This document shows, piece by piece, positions 50,813-62,760 of a stretch of 64,000 bases of DNA. Under the pieces are notes generated by a model. That model ran no database searches, was not told the origin of the DNA, and was given only the letters and a program-made list of their open reading frames with translations. The stretch covers positions 107,936 through 171,935 of the forward strand of contig QKWP01000242.1 in the NCBI GenBank assembly GCA_003550325.1. The letters are read 5' to 3'. The stretch's first letter is position 1. Every line of letters begins with the position of its first letter. Made by a program: the position numbers and the translations under genes. The DNA is from Gigaspora rosea (taxonomy: Eukaryota > Glomeromycota > Glomeromycetes > Diversisporales > Gigasporaceae).

Positions 50813-52090
50813 CCAGGTTAATCAATTAAGTGAAGCACTTTGGCCTTACTAATATTAAGGATTTTGACAATTTAATATTTAAATTTTGAGGTATACTGTT
50901 TAAATTCTTTCAACATTCATTATAAACTAAGGTCATCTATTTTAGAATTCATTTATTAGCTATTTAAAATTTTGTATTTTTAAATTTTTTTGCTTTATAT
51001 ATTTTTACTATTTTTACATCCTAATCAATTTTTATGACGATGTTGTAATGTATTCAAAGTTAGTACGCTTCCGTATTATTGTTGTAAAGCCTATAAGTAA
51101 TATTGCCATATTCGCATAAACATTATTGCCATGTTATCCGACCAACTCATATGATCATGAATTGCCATCTGTCTTGTTATTTTTTTCACATGTTACGATG
51201 TAATCATGTTTATTCAAATTAAAACTCAGTCGATGACTCCCTACCAATCATGATCATAAATGGCCGGATAACACCAATATTGGGCAAAATTTGTCGAATA
51301 ACGGTAAATTTTGCCCAATATTGTATACATATTGCATTGCTGCAATACTAAGATACTATATTTTAAGCAAGAATAAAAGCTGGGAAGGAAATATTTTAAA
51401 AGGGCGCAATAAAAAAAAATAGATTAAAAAAAAAGATATAAAGATTAGAAAGTAATGCAATGAAAAAATTTAAAATTGTGTAATAAAACGATTAGAATGA
51501 GACTATAAATATTATGAAGGATACAATAAGAAGATTAAAAAGGACACAGTAAAAAATTGGGAAGGAATACTAAAAAGGATTAGAAAAGGGTAAAAAATAA
51601 AAATGGTATAAGAAGTGGAATGAAACATTTGGAAAGGATGCACTATAAAATATCTTTTACTTTTTGAATTTATATAAATTTTACAAATTTATAAAATTGG
51701 AATTTTCTGAAATTTAGAATATTTAGTTAGTAAATCACTCAAAAAAGGTTGCTTATATCAATATATATTTGCTATAAGAGCTTATGCTCATCTTTTTCAG
51801 ACCCAGTTTTTCCACCATAACAATAAACAACCTAAGTTAAAACCTAAGGCAATTCAATTATAGAATCTAAAATTCAAATAAAATAAGAATGAATAAGTTA
51901 ATTTTTCATGTAATTTTAATTGGACGATAACGGTTGAAGTTTGTTTAAATCAAAATATCTTAGAAACGTTTGTTCAGACATTACTAAAAATATAGTTGCA
52001 AGTTGCTATAATAACGCAAAAATAATCTCAATATGAGCCTTTTAAATTTATCCGCTCAAAATTATATATTGCTCAAATAATAAAGTCACA
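50813..52090. other. Intergenic with one perfect palindrome
   Basis: Apart from the palindrome at 51275-51323, a run of short related phrases (agaatgagactata, aggatacaataag, aggacacagtaaaa) at 51360-51650 suggests an old tandem repeat. No gene. Confidence 0.4.
51275..51323. repeat. Perfect 18-bp inverted repeat with 13-bp loop
   Basis: caatattgggcaaaattt (51275-51292) and its exact inverse (51306-51323). Likely a tiny MITE or hairpin; nothing else around identifies it. Confidence 0.85.
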
Positions 52091-52100
52091 CATTAAACAG

Positions 52101-52748
52101 CCCTATAAAAAAAGTGGTCCGGGGTGTGGTACGGGTTGTGTCTGGAATCCACGGAATGGCACGGTCGGAGTGGTACGTATAGAGCTGTTGACGGAATATC
52201 ACGGTAAAAAGTGGTACGGGGGAGGTGGCACGTTATGACACGTCATACGTAATGGCACCTTCATTTCACGGAATGATACGTGTCGAAGGTGGTACGTGTT
52301 GGCTCGTTTCACGAAGAGCGAAAGATCAATATACGATTTTTTTTAAAAAAATTGCGATATCTCATAATTTCACTAATGAAACTGCTCTGGGTGTCTTAAC
52401 AAAAAAAATTCCTTGCAAAATTTTGATACATGAGCAGTTGTTAGTTTGTTTATATTGTATTGATTATTGATATAAATTTATGTAATCTACTTGTATGTAT
52501 ATTTTTTTTTTCATCACACGTTAATTCACGTTAATTACCTGGCCAAATCCCGTGCCATTTGGACTAGTAAAGTGTTGCAAAACCCGAGTCATTAACGGTC
52601 CATTTGGTACGGCATACGGTCCACCACGGGCCAAAAATCCGTGCCAACCCAAGCCTCCTACGTACCAAATACGGGTTTAATCCGTGCCACCAAAACCCGT
52701 GCCTTTACTCCCCAACCCGTACCTTTACGGTCTATTTTTCTTATAGGG
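52101..52748 (+). mobile_element. CCCTATAA-family MITE, copy C (young)
   Basis: Same ends as copy B, flanked by CAG on both sides (3-bp TSD). Almost identical to copy B across its whole length, with a few small indels. The ORFs inside both copies are shared because the DNA is shared, not because they code. Confidence 0.9.
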
Positions 52749-53221
52749 CAGATGGAATCGAGCCATCTTTCCGATTGAAGAACTTAATCGAGGTACAAAA
52801 AGTTCTAATTTCTTTGTTGGAATTAACGGTTATTCAAAGTTTGCATTGCATTTTATTATATATTTAAAGTTTGAAGAATTAAATAATAACCAAAAAAAAA
52901 GTTATCAGACAACTTTAACATTAGGTATTATGTGTTGAACCGCTTTGATCTAACCTATTCGGAACCATATCACATTATACACCTTAAATCGCTATTATTA
53001 ATTTGGTTCATGTTTAAAATAATTATCAAATACAAAGAAAATATAAAAAAACGGCGCAGATGTTTTTGATTTTAAATTATCAGTCCAGATTGGTTGCCCG
53101 TACGAAATTAATGAATTTTTTAGGTTGGTGACGCTAGGACAGTTACATTTGGACCGGCATTAAGTAATAATGCGAGTCGATATCCATTATTGCTGCCGTT
53201 ATCATGTGGATTTTTAAGATC

Positions 53222-53442
53222 ATTACAGCGGATTTGAAAATTAGTGGGACACGTGATGAATTTTGTGATGATCGACAGGCAATAGTTTTTGATAATATAA
53301 ATTTCGGCCGGTACAAAACATAACGCGATAATATTCGGTCGAAAATTATATTATCGAAAAACTATACTATCGAAATTTGGATGATCATCACAAACATCAC
53401 ATGTCTCACTAATTTTCAAATCAGCTGTAATGCGCTAGGTGC
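53222..53442. mobile_element. Foldback MITE, about 220 bp
   Basis: cattacagcggatttgaaaa at the left is inverted at the right (ttttcaaatcagctgtaatg); the arms match for about 50 bases (attagtgRgacaYgtgatg, tgtgatgatc). A second inverted pair (gataatataaattt/aaattatattatc) lies inside. Confidence 0.78.
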
Positions 53443-53472
53443 TGTAACAATTTTTCTACGACAACTAAACTC

Positions 53473-53578
53473 AATTTCATATATAAAACACGAAAAATCG
53501 AATAAAATTTATTATTTCAAGTAATAATTTCATATATAAAACACGAAAAATCGAATAAAATTTATTATTTCAAGTAAT
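53473..53578 (+). repeat. Perfect 53-bp tandem duplication
   Basis: Copies 53473-53525 and 53526-53578, each containing atataaaacacgaaaaatcg. It lies just downstream of the first CRN gene. Confidence 0.85.
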
Positions 53579-53651
53579 AATATAAAAATCAAGCAAAGAT
53601 AAGTTCAAGTTTCATACATCAGTACATTAGGTATTCCCTTTTGATTAAAAT

Positions 53652-55502
53652 CTAATTTTTCAAGTACGTTTTTTTCAATACATCCAGCCAATACATATCA
53701 TGTTCCTTCTTTAATTTCATATTGTCCTCAGCTCCCTTAGGCCAATCAATCTCATGATTCATGAAAGATGGATAACATTCCACATCATTCTTTCCGGCCC
53801 AATCAAAATCTATTAACATCCCATGATATGTTTTATTTTCATCTTTAATAACCAAAATATTAGAATCACGGAGGTCTGCAAATACAATATTTTTTGAATG
53901 TAAATGCAAGATCGCAACTTCAATATCATTGATAATTGTTTTGTATTCAGAAATATCCAAATCATCACAATCATATAGTTTCTGACCCTCAACGTATCCC
54001 ATAACAATCATATAAAATCCATTAATCAAATTTGAAATGAAGAACAATTCTGGTGCTTTTCCAATTTCATAGCACACTTTGTGTGCATAATCATTGTATT
54101 TATGCGAAAATTTAACAATGATCTTCTGACCTTTTTTTGTCTCAGCCTTCCAAAGAAGTTTATGTGGATCATTAAAAAGCCTTTCTTTGTAGACAAAATC
54201 TCCAACATTAACAGCAGTCCGAATGTAGGGGAAAAATCGTTGAGAATCTACGGTTTTTAATATAGAATTCGATAATGATTCATAATATTTCTTCAGATCA
54301 TTACATCCTATACGCGAAGACATGAAAAGTCGTGCTATTTTCTCCAAGTGAATTCGATCATTAATAAAGATAAGAGGTTCAAAGCCTGTTAGAGGTTCGA
54401 TAGCAGCTTTTTCAACATAAACAGCACCCAATATGCATATCCGTGGCCCAGCCAAACCTATAATGAAGCATGGCATGTTGCACGCTTTGAGTATCTGTTC
54501 ATACTCCTTTTGAGCATAAAATTTTGCATAGAAAGCGGCTGCTTGAGTGGTTGGATCACACTTGCCCGTTCCGATTTCATTTTTAATTTCAATAAGAAGG
54601 TATAATACAGTGAATGTATGTAAATTTAAATCTAAACACCCATCATTTGAAGTTTCATCAAGTACGAGAATTTTTACATATTCGTTAAGTAATTCTTGAA
54701 GCCTTTCATGAAACTCTTCTCGACGAGATTTCTCACTATAATAAATATTTGCCATTGTTCCAATACAATTGAGAGTCCATTGATAATGATCTTTATCCAT
54801 AGGTAGATCTTCATTGTTAAAATTTGTCTTGAAATTTGAAAATGCAGAATTATATAACATCAATGGTATGCCGATGCAATTAAAAGGGCGATAAATAAGA
54901 ATCTCTTGTTCATGGGTATGATATTCATGCAAATTATTAATGAGAGCAAAAGATGATGGGGAAGGATATTTCTGAATTTTCTTCACATTTCTACTCTGTT
55001 CTGTAAGATTTACAGTAAATATGTTAATACGATAACTTTGCATGAATAAATATATGACTAACACAGACCTTCTTCATGGTCATCACACAAATATTGTCGC
55101 TTTGAAGATCCTATGTAAGTGATATTTAAAAGTAAGATAGTAGTATAATGTTAAGCATCTAATATTATCATAAATTTGTCACGACACAGCTTGAGTCAAT
55201 TAATTTATTAAGACCCACCAGTGAAAACGGCCTGTTCTACGATAATGATAATTTAAATTTTTTTTTTTTTTGAGTGATATTTGATGATAGGAAGCAGGAA
55301 ATAAAGTTCAAGAATAAGTAACCTTTCATAAGAATGACTCACCAATATCAGGAACCCCGACGACAACGCGAATGTTTTTTCCTTTGATATTAGAAAACGT
55401 TTCTTCTACTGTATTCATCGGATTTATCAATTCATTTTCGTCACTTAACATATCATTAATAGTATTAATTGCACTAAAATCTACATTGACATGCCATAAA
55501 AT
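53652..55502 (-). pseudogene. Crinkler (CRN) effector, REase-like plus protein-kinase domains, 5' truncated
   Basis: Two exons: 55502-55343 (remnant) and 55000-53652, with a 342-base intron bounded by GTGAGT and TTACAG. The exon 1 remnant encodes the end of the CRN ubiquitin-like N-terminal domain (ILWHVNVDFSAINTINDML...VVVGVPDI). Exon 2 begins EQSRNVKKIQKYPSPSSF. It has a PD-(D/E)XK nuclease-like part (LLIEIKNEIGTGKCDPTTQA), then a kinase: Lys in KIIVKFSHK, catalytic loop FADLRDSNILV, metal-binding LIDFDWAG, all key residues present. Zhang and colleagues' CR-toxin class pairs such REase and kinase domains; CRN proteins act as secreted effectors or in conflicts. The first ~57 codons of exon 1 are missing: the gene stops exactly at a TAGGGCTGTAAATCG transposon end. 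Expression without the N-terminus is doubtful; the loss could lie in the nearby gap. Confidence 0.85.
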
Positions 55503-56404
55503 TAGGGCTGTAAATCGATTCTAAAAATTAGAATCGATGATCGAATCCCTAAAATCGTTTTAGAATCGATGATCGAATCTTAAGATTTGTGATACTGAGC
55601 TTTATAGCGCTTTGCAAAAGAGTGTGACCCTGTGATTTCACGGCGATGATGGCGGAAAAATTTCTGAGATTTTAATTCCCTATTGATCATAATTTTCAAT
55701 CATAACGTCTATATTTTATCCGAAATCGAAGAATCCGACTGATTTCTCGTGATTTTACATGACATCATGATCGGCAGAGGTCACACATTTTTGCAAAGCG
55801 CAGTATTGTAATCTGTTTTGTACTGTTAAATGCTATAAGTTATTTATAAATAATATAAATTTAATTTTTTATTTAATGTATAAAAAAGTAATGGAGAAAA
55901 AAGCGAATGCTAAAAAAAAACTCCACTCTAAAAAAAAATAAACTCTCAATTAAATTATTTGTATCGAATATTTATATATTTAAAAACTATTATAAAAAAT
56001 AGAGTACATTCGATAATTAAAATCTTTATGTTTATTATTTGTATTCAGCCATTTTATAATTATTAGTTTTATACTTACGGACTATTACAATCTTTTAACA
56101 AATATTCTTTGCTTTTAGATATATAAGACAATATAATGCTGTGTTTGTTATTAAAAACAATAAGATACATAAGCCTATCGTTTGTACTAAGCCATTCTAT
56201 AATATTTATTTAATACTATCGCTAATTTTTAATATTCTCGGTTTTTTGATAAGCACATAAAAAATATAAACGGTTGTGTTTGTTACTATTTAACTTATTA
56301 TTTTTCAAAGCCTCTATAGCTATCTGAAATCACATCGTTGTAACTTATTAAAAATTATAAGGCATATTATGTTTTTAAACTTTAAGCCTATTGTTTTCAA
56401 TAAT
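55503..56404 (+). mobile_element. Left part of a TAGGGCTGTAAATCG hAT-like element, with inner foldback
   Basis: Starts TAGGGCTGTAAATCGATTC exactly where the CRN gene breaks off; sub-end repeats of GAATCGATGATCGAAT follow. A foldback (about 55588-55812: gcgctttgcaaaa paired with ttttgcaaagcgc; gtgtgacc with ggtcacac) lies inside. The right end is not visible and may fall in the assembly gap. Confidence 0.55.
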
Positions 56405-57156
56405 NNNNNNNNNNNNNNNNNNNNNNNNNNNNNNNNNNNNNNNNNNNNNNNNNNNNNNNNNNNNNNNNNNNNNNNNNNNNNNNNNNNNNNNNNNNNNNNN
56501 NNNNNNNNNNNNNNNNNNNNNNNNNNNNNNNNNNNNNNNNNNNNNNNNNNNNNNNNNNNNNNNNNNNNNNNNNNNNNNNNNNNNNNNNNNNNNNNNNNNN
56601 NNNNNNNNNNNNNNNNNNNNNNNNNNNNNNNNNNNNNNNNNNNNNNNNNNNNNNNNNNNNNNNNNNNNNNNNNNNNNNNNNNNNNNNNNNNNNNNNNNNN
56701 NNNNNNNNNNNNNNNNNNNNNNNNNNNNNNNNNNNNNNNNNNNNNNNNNNNNNNNNNNNNNNNNNNNNNNNNNNNNNNNNNNNNNNNNNNNNNNNNNNNN
56801 NNNNNNNNNNNNNNNNNNNNNNNNNNNNNNNNNNNNNNNNNNNNNNNNNNNNNNNNNNNNNNNNNNNNNNNNNNNNNNNNNNNNNNNNNNNNNNNNNNNN
56901 NNNNNNNNNNNNNNNNNNNNNNNNNNNNNNNNNNNNNNNNNNNNNNNNNNNNNNNNNNNNNNNNNNNNNNNNNNNNNNNNNNNNNNNNNNNNNNNNNNNN
57001 NNNNNNNNNNNNNNNNNNNNNNNNNNNNNNNNNNNNNNNNNNNNNNNNNNNNNNNNNNNNNNNNNNNNNNNNNNNNNNNNNNNNNNNNNNNNNNNNNNNN
57101 NNNNNNNNNNNNNNNNNNNNNNNNNNNNNNNNNNNNNNNNNNNNNNNNNNNNNNNN
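56405..57156. other. Assembly gap (752 N)
   Basis: Run of N. It separates the transposon that truncates the first CRN gene from repeat family R, and could hide the missing exon 1 sequence. Confidence 0.99.
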
Positions 57157-57187
<31 letters not shown>

Positions 57188-57459
57188 CTAATTGTGCCAA
57201 TTGTTCGACTTTTGACATCTATTTTTCCCCGCTATTTCATCCGGTTTCACCCGACTGACAGGAAAAATATGACTGCCGGCCTAATTTTTTTATTCCTTGT
57301 TGGTTAAAATAAAAAATTAACCATATATAACCTTAAATGTGAACATTATTTATTCTATTTGCAGTAAATTAAAAAAAAAAACAAAAAAAAAAATCCGTCC
57401 GTCCCGAATTTTGAAATCCATGTAATACAAAACGAAAAATCAACTTTGCGTGGTCTTAG
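57157..57459 (+). repeat. Dispersed repeat family R, copy 4
   Basis: Left side lost in the gap. Contains gtgccaattgttcgac, tgactgccggcc and the terminal aactttgcgtggtctta. Closest to copy 1 at 27523-27909. Confidence 0.75.
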
Positions 57460-58812
57460 AGAGAGTTGAAAATAATACAATAATATGCATTCAAACACAT
57501 AAATTTAGTTGAGCAAAATTTTTCTAATAGATGATCGTTTTTTGATCAAGTAATTACTGATTATCGATACGAATATCATCACTCTTAACTTCTAATATAA
57601 CTTTATTTTTTTAAGATATTTACAATAATGAATGATTAATTCTTCAAAGCTTAAAATAAGATTATTAAAATTATTTCTAACAGTTTCTAAAGTTAATGAG
57701 TAAAGTACTGTCGATTTATTAAAAGGAATTTTGAAAGATCAAGTTCCTCTTCAGTTGTTTGCAAGTAACTACAGTATTTTAGATTCAGTGAGCCAGTAAG
57801 CTTTCCATTTTGGTAGAATACCATTATATAATAATATGCTTCACTATTACGATCAAAAAATATTCATTTCCATTAATTGAATTGGATGACTGATATATTT
57901 ATTCCGATCTTGAAACATTGTTCCAAGTAAAGTTTCTGGTTGTTGCAAGAGCTGATTGAAAAGTTCATACTATAGAATAAAAAAAAAATAAAAAAAAGCG
58001 TAATTTGTACATAAAAGTAAAAAAAAAAAAAAAAATTTAAAAATTTATTATATTTCATACAGTATCTTTTGATCTCCAATATTTAAAATGATCTTTTTTT
58101 TCTGATGTGCTGATTGAGTAAACACATTGTGAGTCTGAACATTTTCAGATTTTAATAGTGTTCCAACAGGAGAAGAAAAGGTGATATTGATTATATAGTA
58201 TGGATAATTATGAGTAGAATCAGAATAACTTTGTCACTTCCATTTTATTTCTAATTCTGAAAAAGTTTAATTAAATGTTTTTCAACAGTTCTTCATAAGA
58301 ACTTCTTCTAAATTGACCAAGACTATTTATTAATTGATTGTTAGACTGACGTTAAAATAATTGTCAAATTTATATAATGACTAATCCTTAAACTAAAAAA
58401 TAAACTGGCAGTTCAGATGGGCCTTTGTATACCCGCATTATATACTTTCCAAACGTTTAAGATATTCTAGATCTTCTTCGTAAAATCATTTCAATTCCGT
58501 CAATAATTTAATAGTAAAATTATCCATTTTATATTCTAAAAATTACATATTATCATTATCTAAGAATCTCAAAATTTTCAAATGCATATTTATACATCAT
58601 CTATTTTACCGTTCTAAAAATTGTAAGTAAAAGAGAATCCCAAAAATAACGTTACGAACATTATTTTAATAGCGTGATGAATAATCAATAATTCATTAGC
58701 ATATATACAGTATGTAATGATAGTTACGTATGTAAAGTACGTAAGTGATAGTTACGTAGCTGATCAACCTGTGCAACAATAAATATCTCTGCATCAACAT
58801 AATAGTTCAATA
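57460..58812. other. Upstream region of the second CRN gene
   Basis: No ORF. 58235-58390 is the plus-strand partner of 49735-49890. Near the gene, tagttacgtaNctgat and a CAACAATAAATATCTCTGCA leader precede the ATG; no core promoter can be assigned with confidence. Confidence 0.4.
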
Positions 58813-60634
58813 ATGTCGACTGTTAAACTTCGTGGTACAACCGTCACTCTTTGGTGTCTTGCTAAAGAATCTTTGAAAGTTTCCAAATTTTATATTGGAA
58901 CAGATAATGACCTTTGTGATCTCAAGACATTAATCAAGGAAAATCGAAGGCCACGATATGATAATTTTGCTTCGGACGATCTCATTTTATGGCTTGTCAA
59001 TGTGGATTTTAGCGCAATTAATACTATTAATAATATGTTAAGTGAAGAAAATAAATTAATAAATCCGATGCATACGATAAAAGAATCTTTTCCAAATCTC
59101 GAGGAAAATAATATTAGTGTTGTCATCGGGGTTCCTGATATTAGTGAGTCATTCTTGTTTATACTGTTTTTAATAATTCTGAACAGTTACTTATTCTTAA
59201 ACTTTATTTTCTGCTTCCTATCGTCAAATATCACTCAAAAAAATAATCATTATCGTAAAAGAAGCCATTTCCTCTGGTGGGTCTTAATAAATTATTCTAC
59301 TCAGGCTGTCATTTTCTTCTGTGCTGAAAAATTTATGATAATATCGGATGTTTCAACCCTATATTAATAACTTACCTTTAAACATCACTACTTACATAGA
59401 ATATTCTAAGCGGGATAACAACTATGAAGAAGGTCTGTGTTAGTCAGATATTTGTTTCTGTAAAGTTATCGTATTAACATATTCAAATCTTTACAGAACA
59501 GAATAGAAATGTGAAGAAAATTCGGAAATATCCTTCCCCATCATCTTTTGCTGGCATTAATAATTTTCATGAATATCAAACCAAAGATCAAGAATTTCTT
59601 ATTTACCGCCCTTTTAATTGCATCGGCATACCGTTGATGTTATATAATTCTGCTTTTTTACATTTTAAGATGAACTTTAACGACAAAGGTCTATTTATGG
59701 ATAAAAATCACTATCGATGGACTATGAATTGCATTAAAGCGATGTCAAATTTTTATTCGGACAAGAAATCTCGTCAGCAAGAGTTTAATAAAAGACTTCA
59801 AGATTTATTTGACGAAAATGTAATAGTCCAAAGTGATGATAACACTTCGAATGATGGATATATAACATTACAAGTGCATTCCTACACTGTATTATGTCTT
59901 CTTATCGAGATTAAAAATGAAATTGGCACAGGTAGATGTGATCCAACTACTCAAGCAGCTGCTTTCTATGCAAAGTTTTATGCTCATGAGGAGTATGAGA
60001 AAGCACTCAAAATGTGCAACATGCCATGCTTCATTATAGGCTTGGCTGGACCTTGGATATGCGTATTGGGTGCAGTTTATGTTGAAAAACCACTTATCGA
60101 ACCTCTAACATGTTTTGAACCTCTTATCTTTATTAACGATCGAATTCATTTGGAGAAAATAGCACAACTCTTCATGGCTTTGCGCATGGGATGTGATGAT
60201 CTGAAGAAATATTATGGCTCATTATCGAATTCTACTGTAGATCCTCAACGATTTTTCCCCTACGTTCGCAAAGTTGCTAATGTTGGAGATTTTGTCTACA
60301 AGGAAAAGCTTTTTAATGATCCACTTAAGCTTCTTTGGAAGGCCGAGACAAAAGATGGTCAGAAAATTATTGTTAAATTTTCACAGAAAGACAACCAATA
60401 TGCACACGAAATTTGCTATGAAATTGGAAAAGCGCCAACATTGCTCTTCGTTTCAGAAATGATTAATGGATTTTGTATGATAATTATGGGATACGTTGAG
60501 GGCCAGAGACTATGTGATTGCGATTATTTGGATATTTCTGAATACGAAAAAATTATTAATGAAATTGAAAATGCTATTTTGCATTTACATTCTAAAAATA
60601 TTGTTTTTGCAGATCTCCGTGATTTTGGTTATTA
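58813..60634 (+). pseudogene. Crinkler (CRN) effector, complete N-terminus, kinase truncated
   Basis: Exon 1 58813-59143, intron 59144-59496 (GTGAGT to TTACAG), exon 2 from 59497; the junction codon is A|AA. Exon 1 encodes the CRN ubiquitin-like N-terminal domain: MSTVKLRGTTVTLWCLAKES (compare the oomycete LxLFLAK signature), DDLILWLVNVDFS and VVIGVPDI. Exon 2 is paralogous to the gene at 53652-55502: REase-like LLIEIKNEIGTGRCDPTTQA and kinase start KIIVKFSQK. In the catalytic loop, an 8-base deletion after ADLRD removes the Ser-Asn of DSN, shifts the frame and ends the protein after four more codons (stop 60633-60635). A few bases later CRN homology is replaced by retroelement DNA. Kinase activity is therefore unlikely; the N-terminal and nuclease-like parts are intact. 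The intron is homologous to that of the paralogue. Confidence 0.87.
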
Positions 60635-62490
60635 ATGTTCAGTAAAGCGCTCAATGGCTTGGTTGGTATCATTGGCATTATGTTCAGAGGCCATCATTCG
60701 TCCTGTTTCCCATTTACATGCCTCAGTAATAGTAGCACCCAAGTTAGCAGGTTCAGCGCTTGGACATTCATAGCATATTCGGGTCGTAATCCTTGGATAA
60801 AAAACTGGATCATAACAGCAGCTAGAAAGTTATTAAGAGGGTCTACACGTCCTTTTAGTTGTTTAAAGCGGCTAACGAAAGTATCAACAGTGTCTGTGCC
60901 TTGTTTGATTTCAAAAAGTTGTTTCTGCCAAGCAGCCTTTTGCTTGGTAGTGCTAAATTTTTCTTTGAACAGGTGAGTAAAGCTATAGATATTAATACCA
61001 TTTACATTCTGGCCATGCCAGTTATGATGGAAATGGGTTAGGGCATTAGCAAGACTAGAGAACCATTACTGGACATTGTCCTTCATATAAGCAGCAGCTA
61101 ACTCCAATTGGCGAGCAGGGCTCAAATGGTTGGCCTTGGCAGCTAGTTCAAATTCCTCAACCCAGGTAACTGGGTCCTGAGTTCAATCACCACAATAAAA
61201 GTCGATTTTGATTAGGGATTTTTCACCACCTTGTCCAAGGGCAGCAGCAAGAGCATTTATAGCTTGTGCAGCATCTTGTAAAGCTTGATCTCCCATGTTT
61301 AATTCAGGTTCTGATTCTTCGTTTTCTATAGTTCCTTCTGATTCTGGTTCTGAGTGTACTTTTTCTTCTTCTAATCCTTCTTGAAAATTTACTTCTTCTT
61401 GTACTTCTGTTAGTATGTCTAAAATTCTGTCTAAATTTATTTCTTCTAAATTTTATTCTGTGAAATTTATTTCTTGATGAATTTCTGGTTCAACAATTTC
61501 TTGGTCAGGATAAGCTCCAATTATCGGGGGCTGAACAATATCTAGTTGAGGATTAAAGATTTGTTGTTGGCGTTGTAAAGGAGAAGTGTGTAGAGGAGTA
61601 TTATGAGGTGAAAAACGGGTTAAAGGATAAACTTAAGTAACTATAGGTAGAGGAGGAGTTACTGTGGTTCGTTGAAAATATGTGGCTGGGTTAAGATTTT
61701 GGATGAATCGAGCAACTCGGTTTGGAGAGGGAGTATGTTGGATAGGAAGAAGATTGTCAAGGAGAATGTCACTAAGAGAAGAAGTTGGAAGTACAAGTAT
61801 AGGACGAAAAGGTATTTGGGTAGTTTCTTCATTGTAAGGTGCTAAGGTAGTAGCGTGAGTGGAACGGGAAGGTCCTGCTTGGTTATCTAAATCTTCTGGT
61901 TGTAAGGTACGTACAGGTCGAGAGGTAGGTGTAAGATTAAATTCAAGATCGTCAGTAGTTTGAATTATAGGTGAAAAGTGACCAAGTGTGTCAATAAGGC
62001 GGCCAAGTGGAGGAGTAGAAGTAGTGAGCCTTCAATATGATGGTCAAAGATATTTGCTGGAAAATCTGCTGGTAGAGTAGTGGCAAGAGTATATCGAGTG
62101 AATCGTCGAAGTAATTCAGCAATAACCTCTTTAGGGTCCAAAATAAGGATTATGGTATCGGCAGCTGAAAACAATATCACAGGCAGCAGCTCTACAAGTA
62201 TTATAGCTGTTTGGATGAGTTAAAATGAAAAAGGCATCAATGGTAACTTGCGAATATCGGCCAGCAAAATAAGTGTCTCTGTAATCGTTCCAAAAATGGA
62301 GAAAGTTTCGATGGAAGCTATAAGGTGGATAGCAAATAGTACAAGATAAATCTGGATGACTGAGTTGGAGAATAGTGGTAGCAAGAGCAGATGGATGGTT
62401 AATGTCGTGGGCTTCAATTTGTTCAAGATGAATTTGGTAGGCTCTATTTACTCTAGTCATAAAGAGACCTAGAAGTTTAACAACTAACAA
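60635..62490 (-). pseudogene. Decayed Ty3/gypsy gag
   Basis: The minus strand reads as a gag polyprotein with several stops and shifts. From the N-terminal side: MTRVNRAYQIHLEQIEAHD (from about 62459), a long Pro/Thr/Glu-rich region (about 61300-62000), then the gag core DPVTWVEEFELAAKANHLSP, QLELAAAYMKDNVQ, stop, WFSSLANAL, and on to FVSRFKQLKGRVDPLNNFL. No zinc knuckle, protease, RT or integrase remains: the sequence ends at its junction with the CRN gene. It is a different, conventional lineage from the Gag at 8585-9985. A probable LTR lies upstream (62894-63339). Confidence 0.82.
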
Positions 62491-62636
62491 TTTTTTTTTT
62501 TAACTAAACCGGTGAGAAAATAGGTGAGAGTTTCAATGTACTAACTAAGAGGTAAGAGGGTTTCTAATCTGGTTCTAAAACTAATAGAAAATTAACAAAA
62601 CAAAACTAAAACAAAAGACAAATGCTACAAAAGCAG

Positions 62637-62760
62637 AGGCTTCAAGTATGCCCTTCTGAACGAATCTTTTTCAATCCGACAGGAAAATACTGGTGCAACA
62701 AATGCAAAAGGCTTCAAGTATGCCCTTCTGAACGAATCTTTTTCAATTCGACAGGAAAAC
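62637..62760 (+). repeat. 72-bp tandem duplication in the retroelement leader
   Basis: aggcttcaagtatgcccttc recurs 72 bases apart (62637 and 62709) with only one or two differences over about 50 bases. Confidence 0.85.

Noticed and set aside
54391-54406. B-box-like ggttcgatagc as part of a tRNA gene
   Set aside because: It lies in CRN coding sequence, has no A box or cloverleaf around it; no convincing tRNA was found anywhere in the window.
55001-55064. N-terminal extension MLVIYLFMQSYRINIF of the left CRN protein
   Set aside because: This stretch is intron: a GTGAGT donor at 55342 and a TTACAG acceptor at 55001, mirrored in the paralogue, show that coding resumes at 55000.
56369-57218. ORFs of 266-273 codons spanning the N run
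   Set aside because: Artefacts of translating unknown bases.
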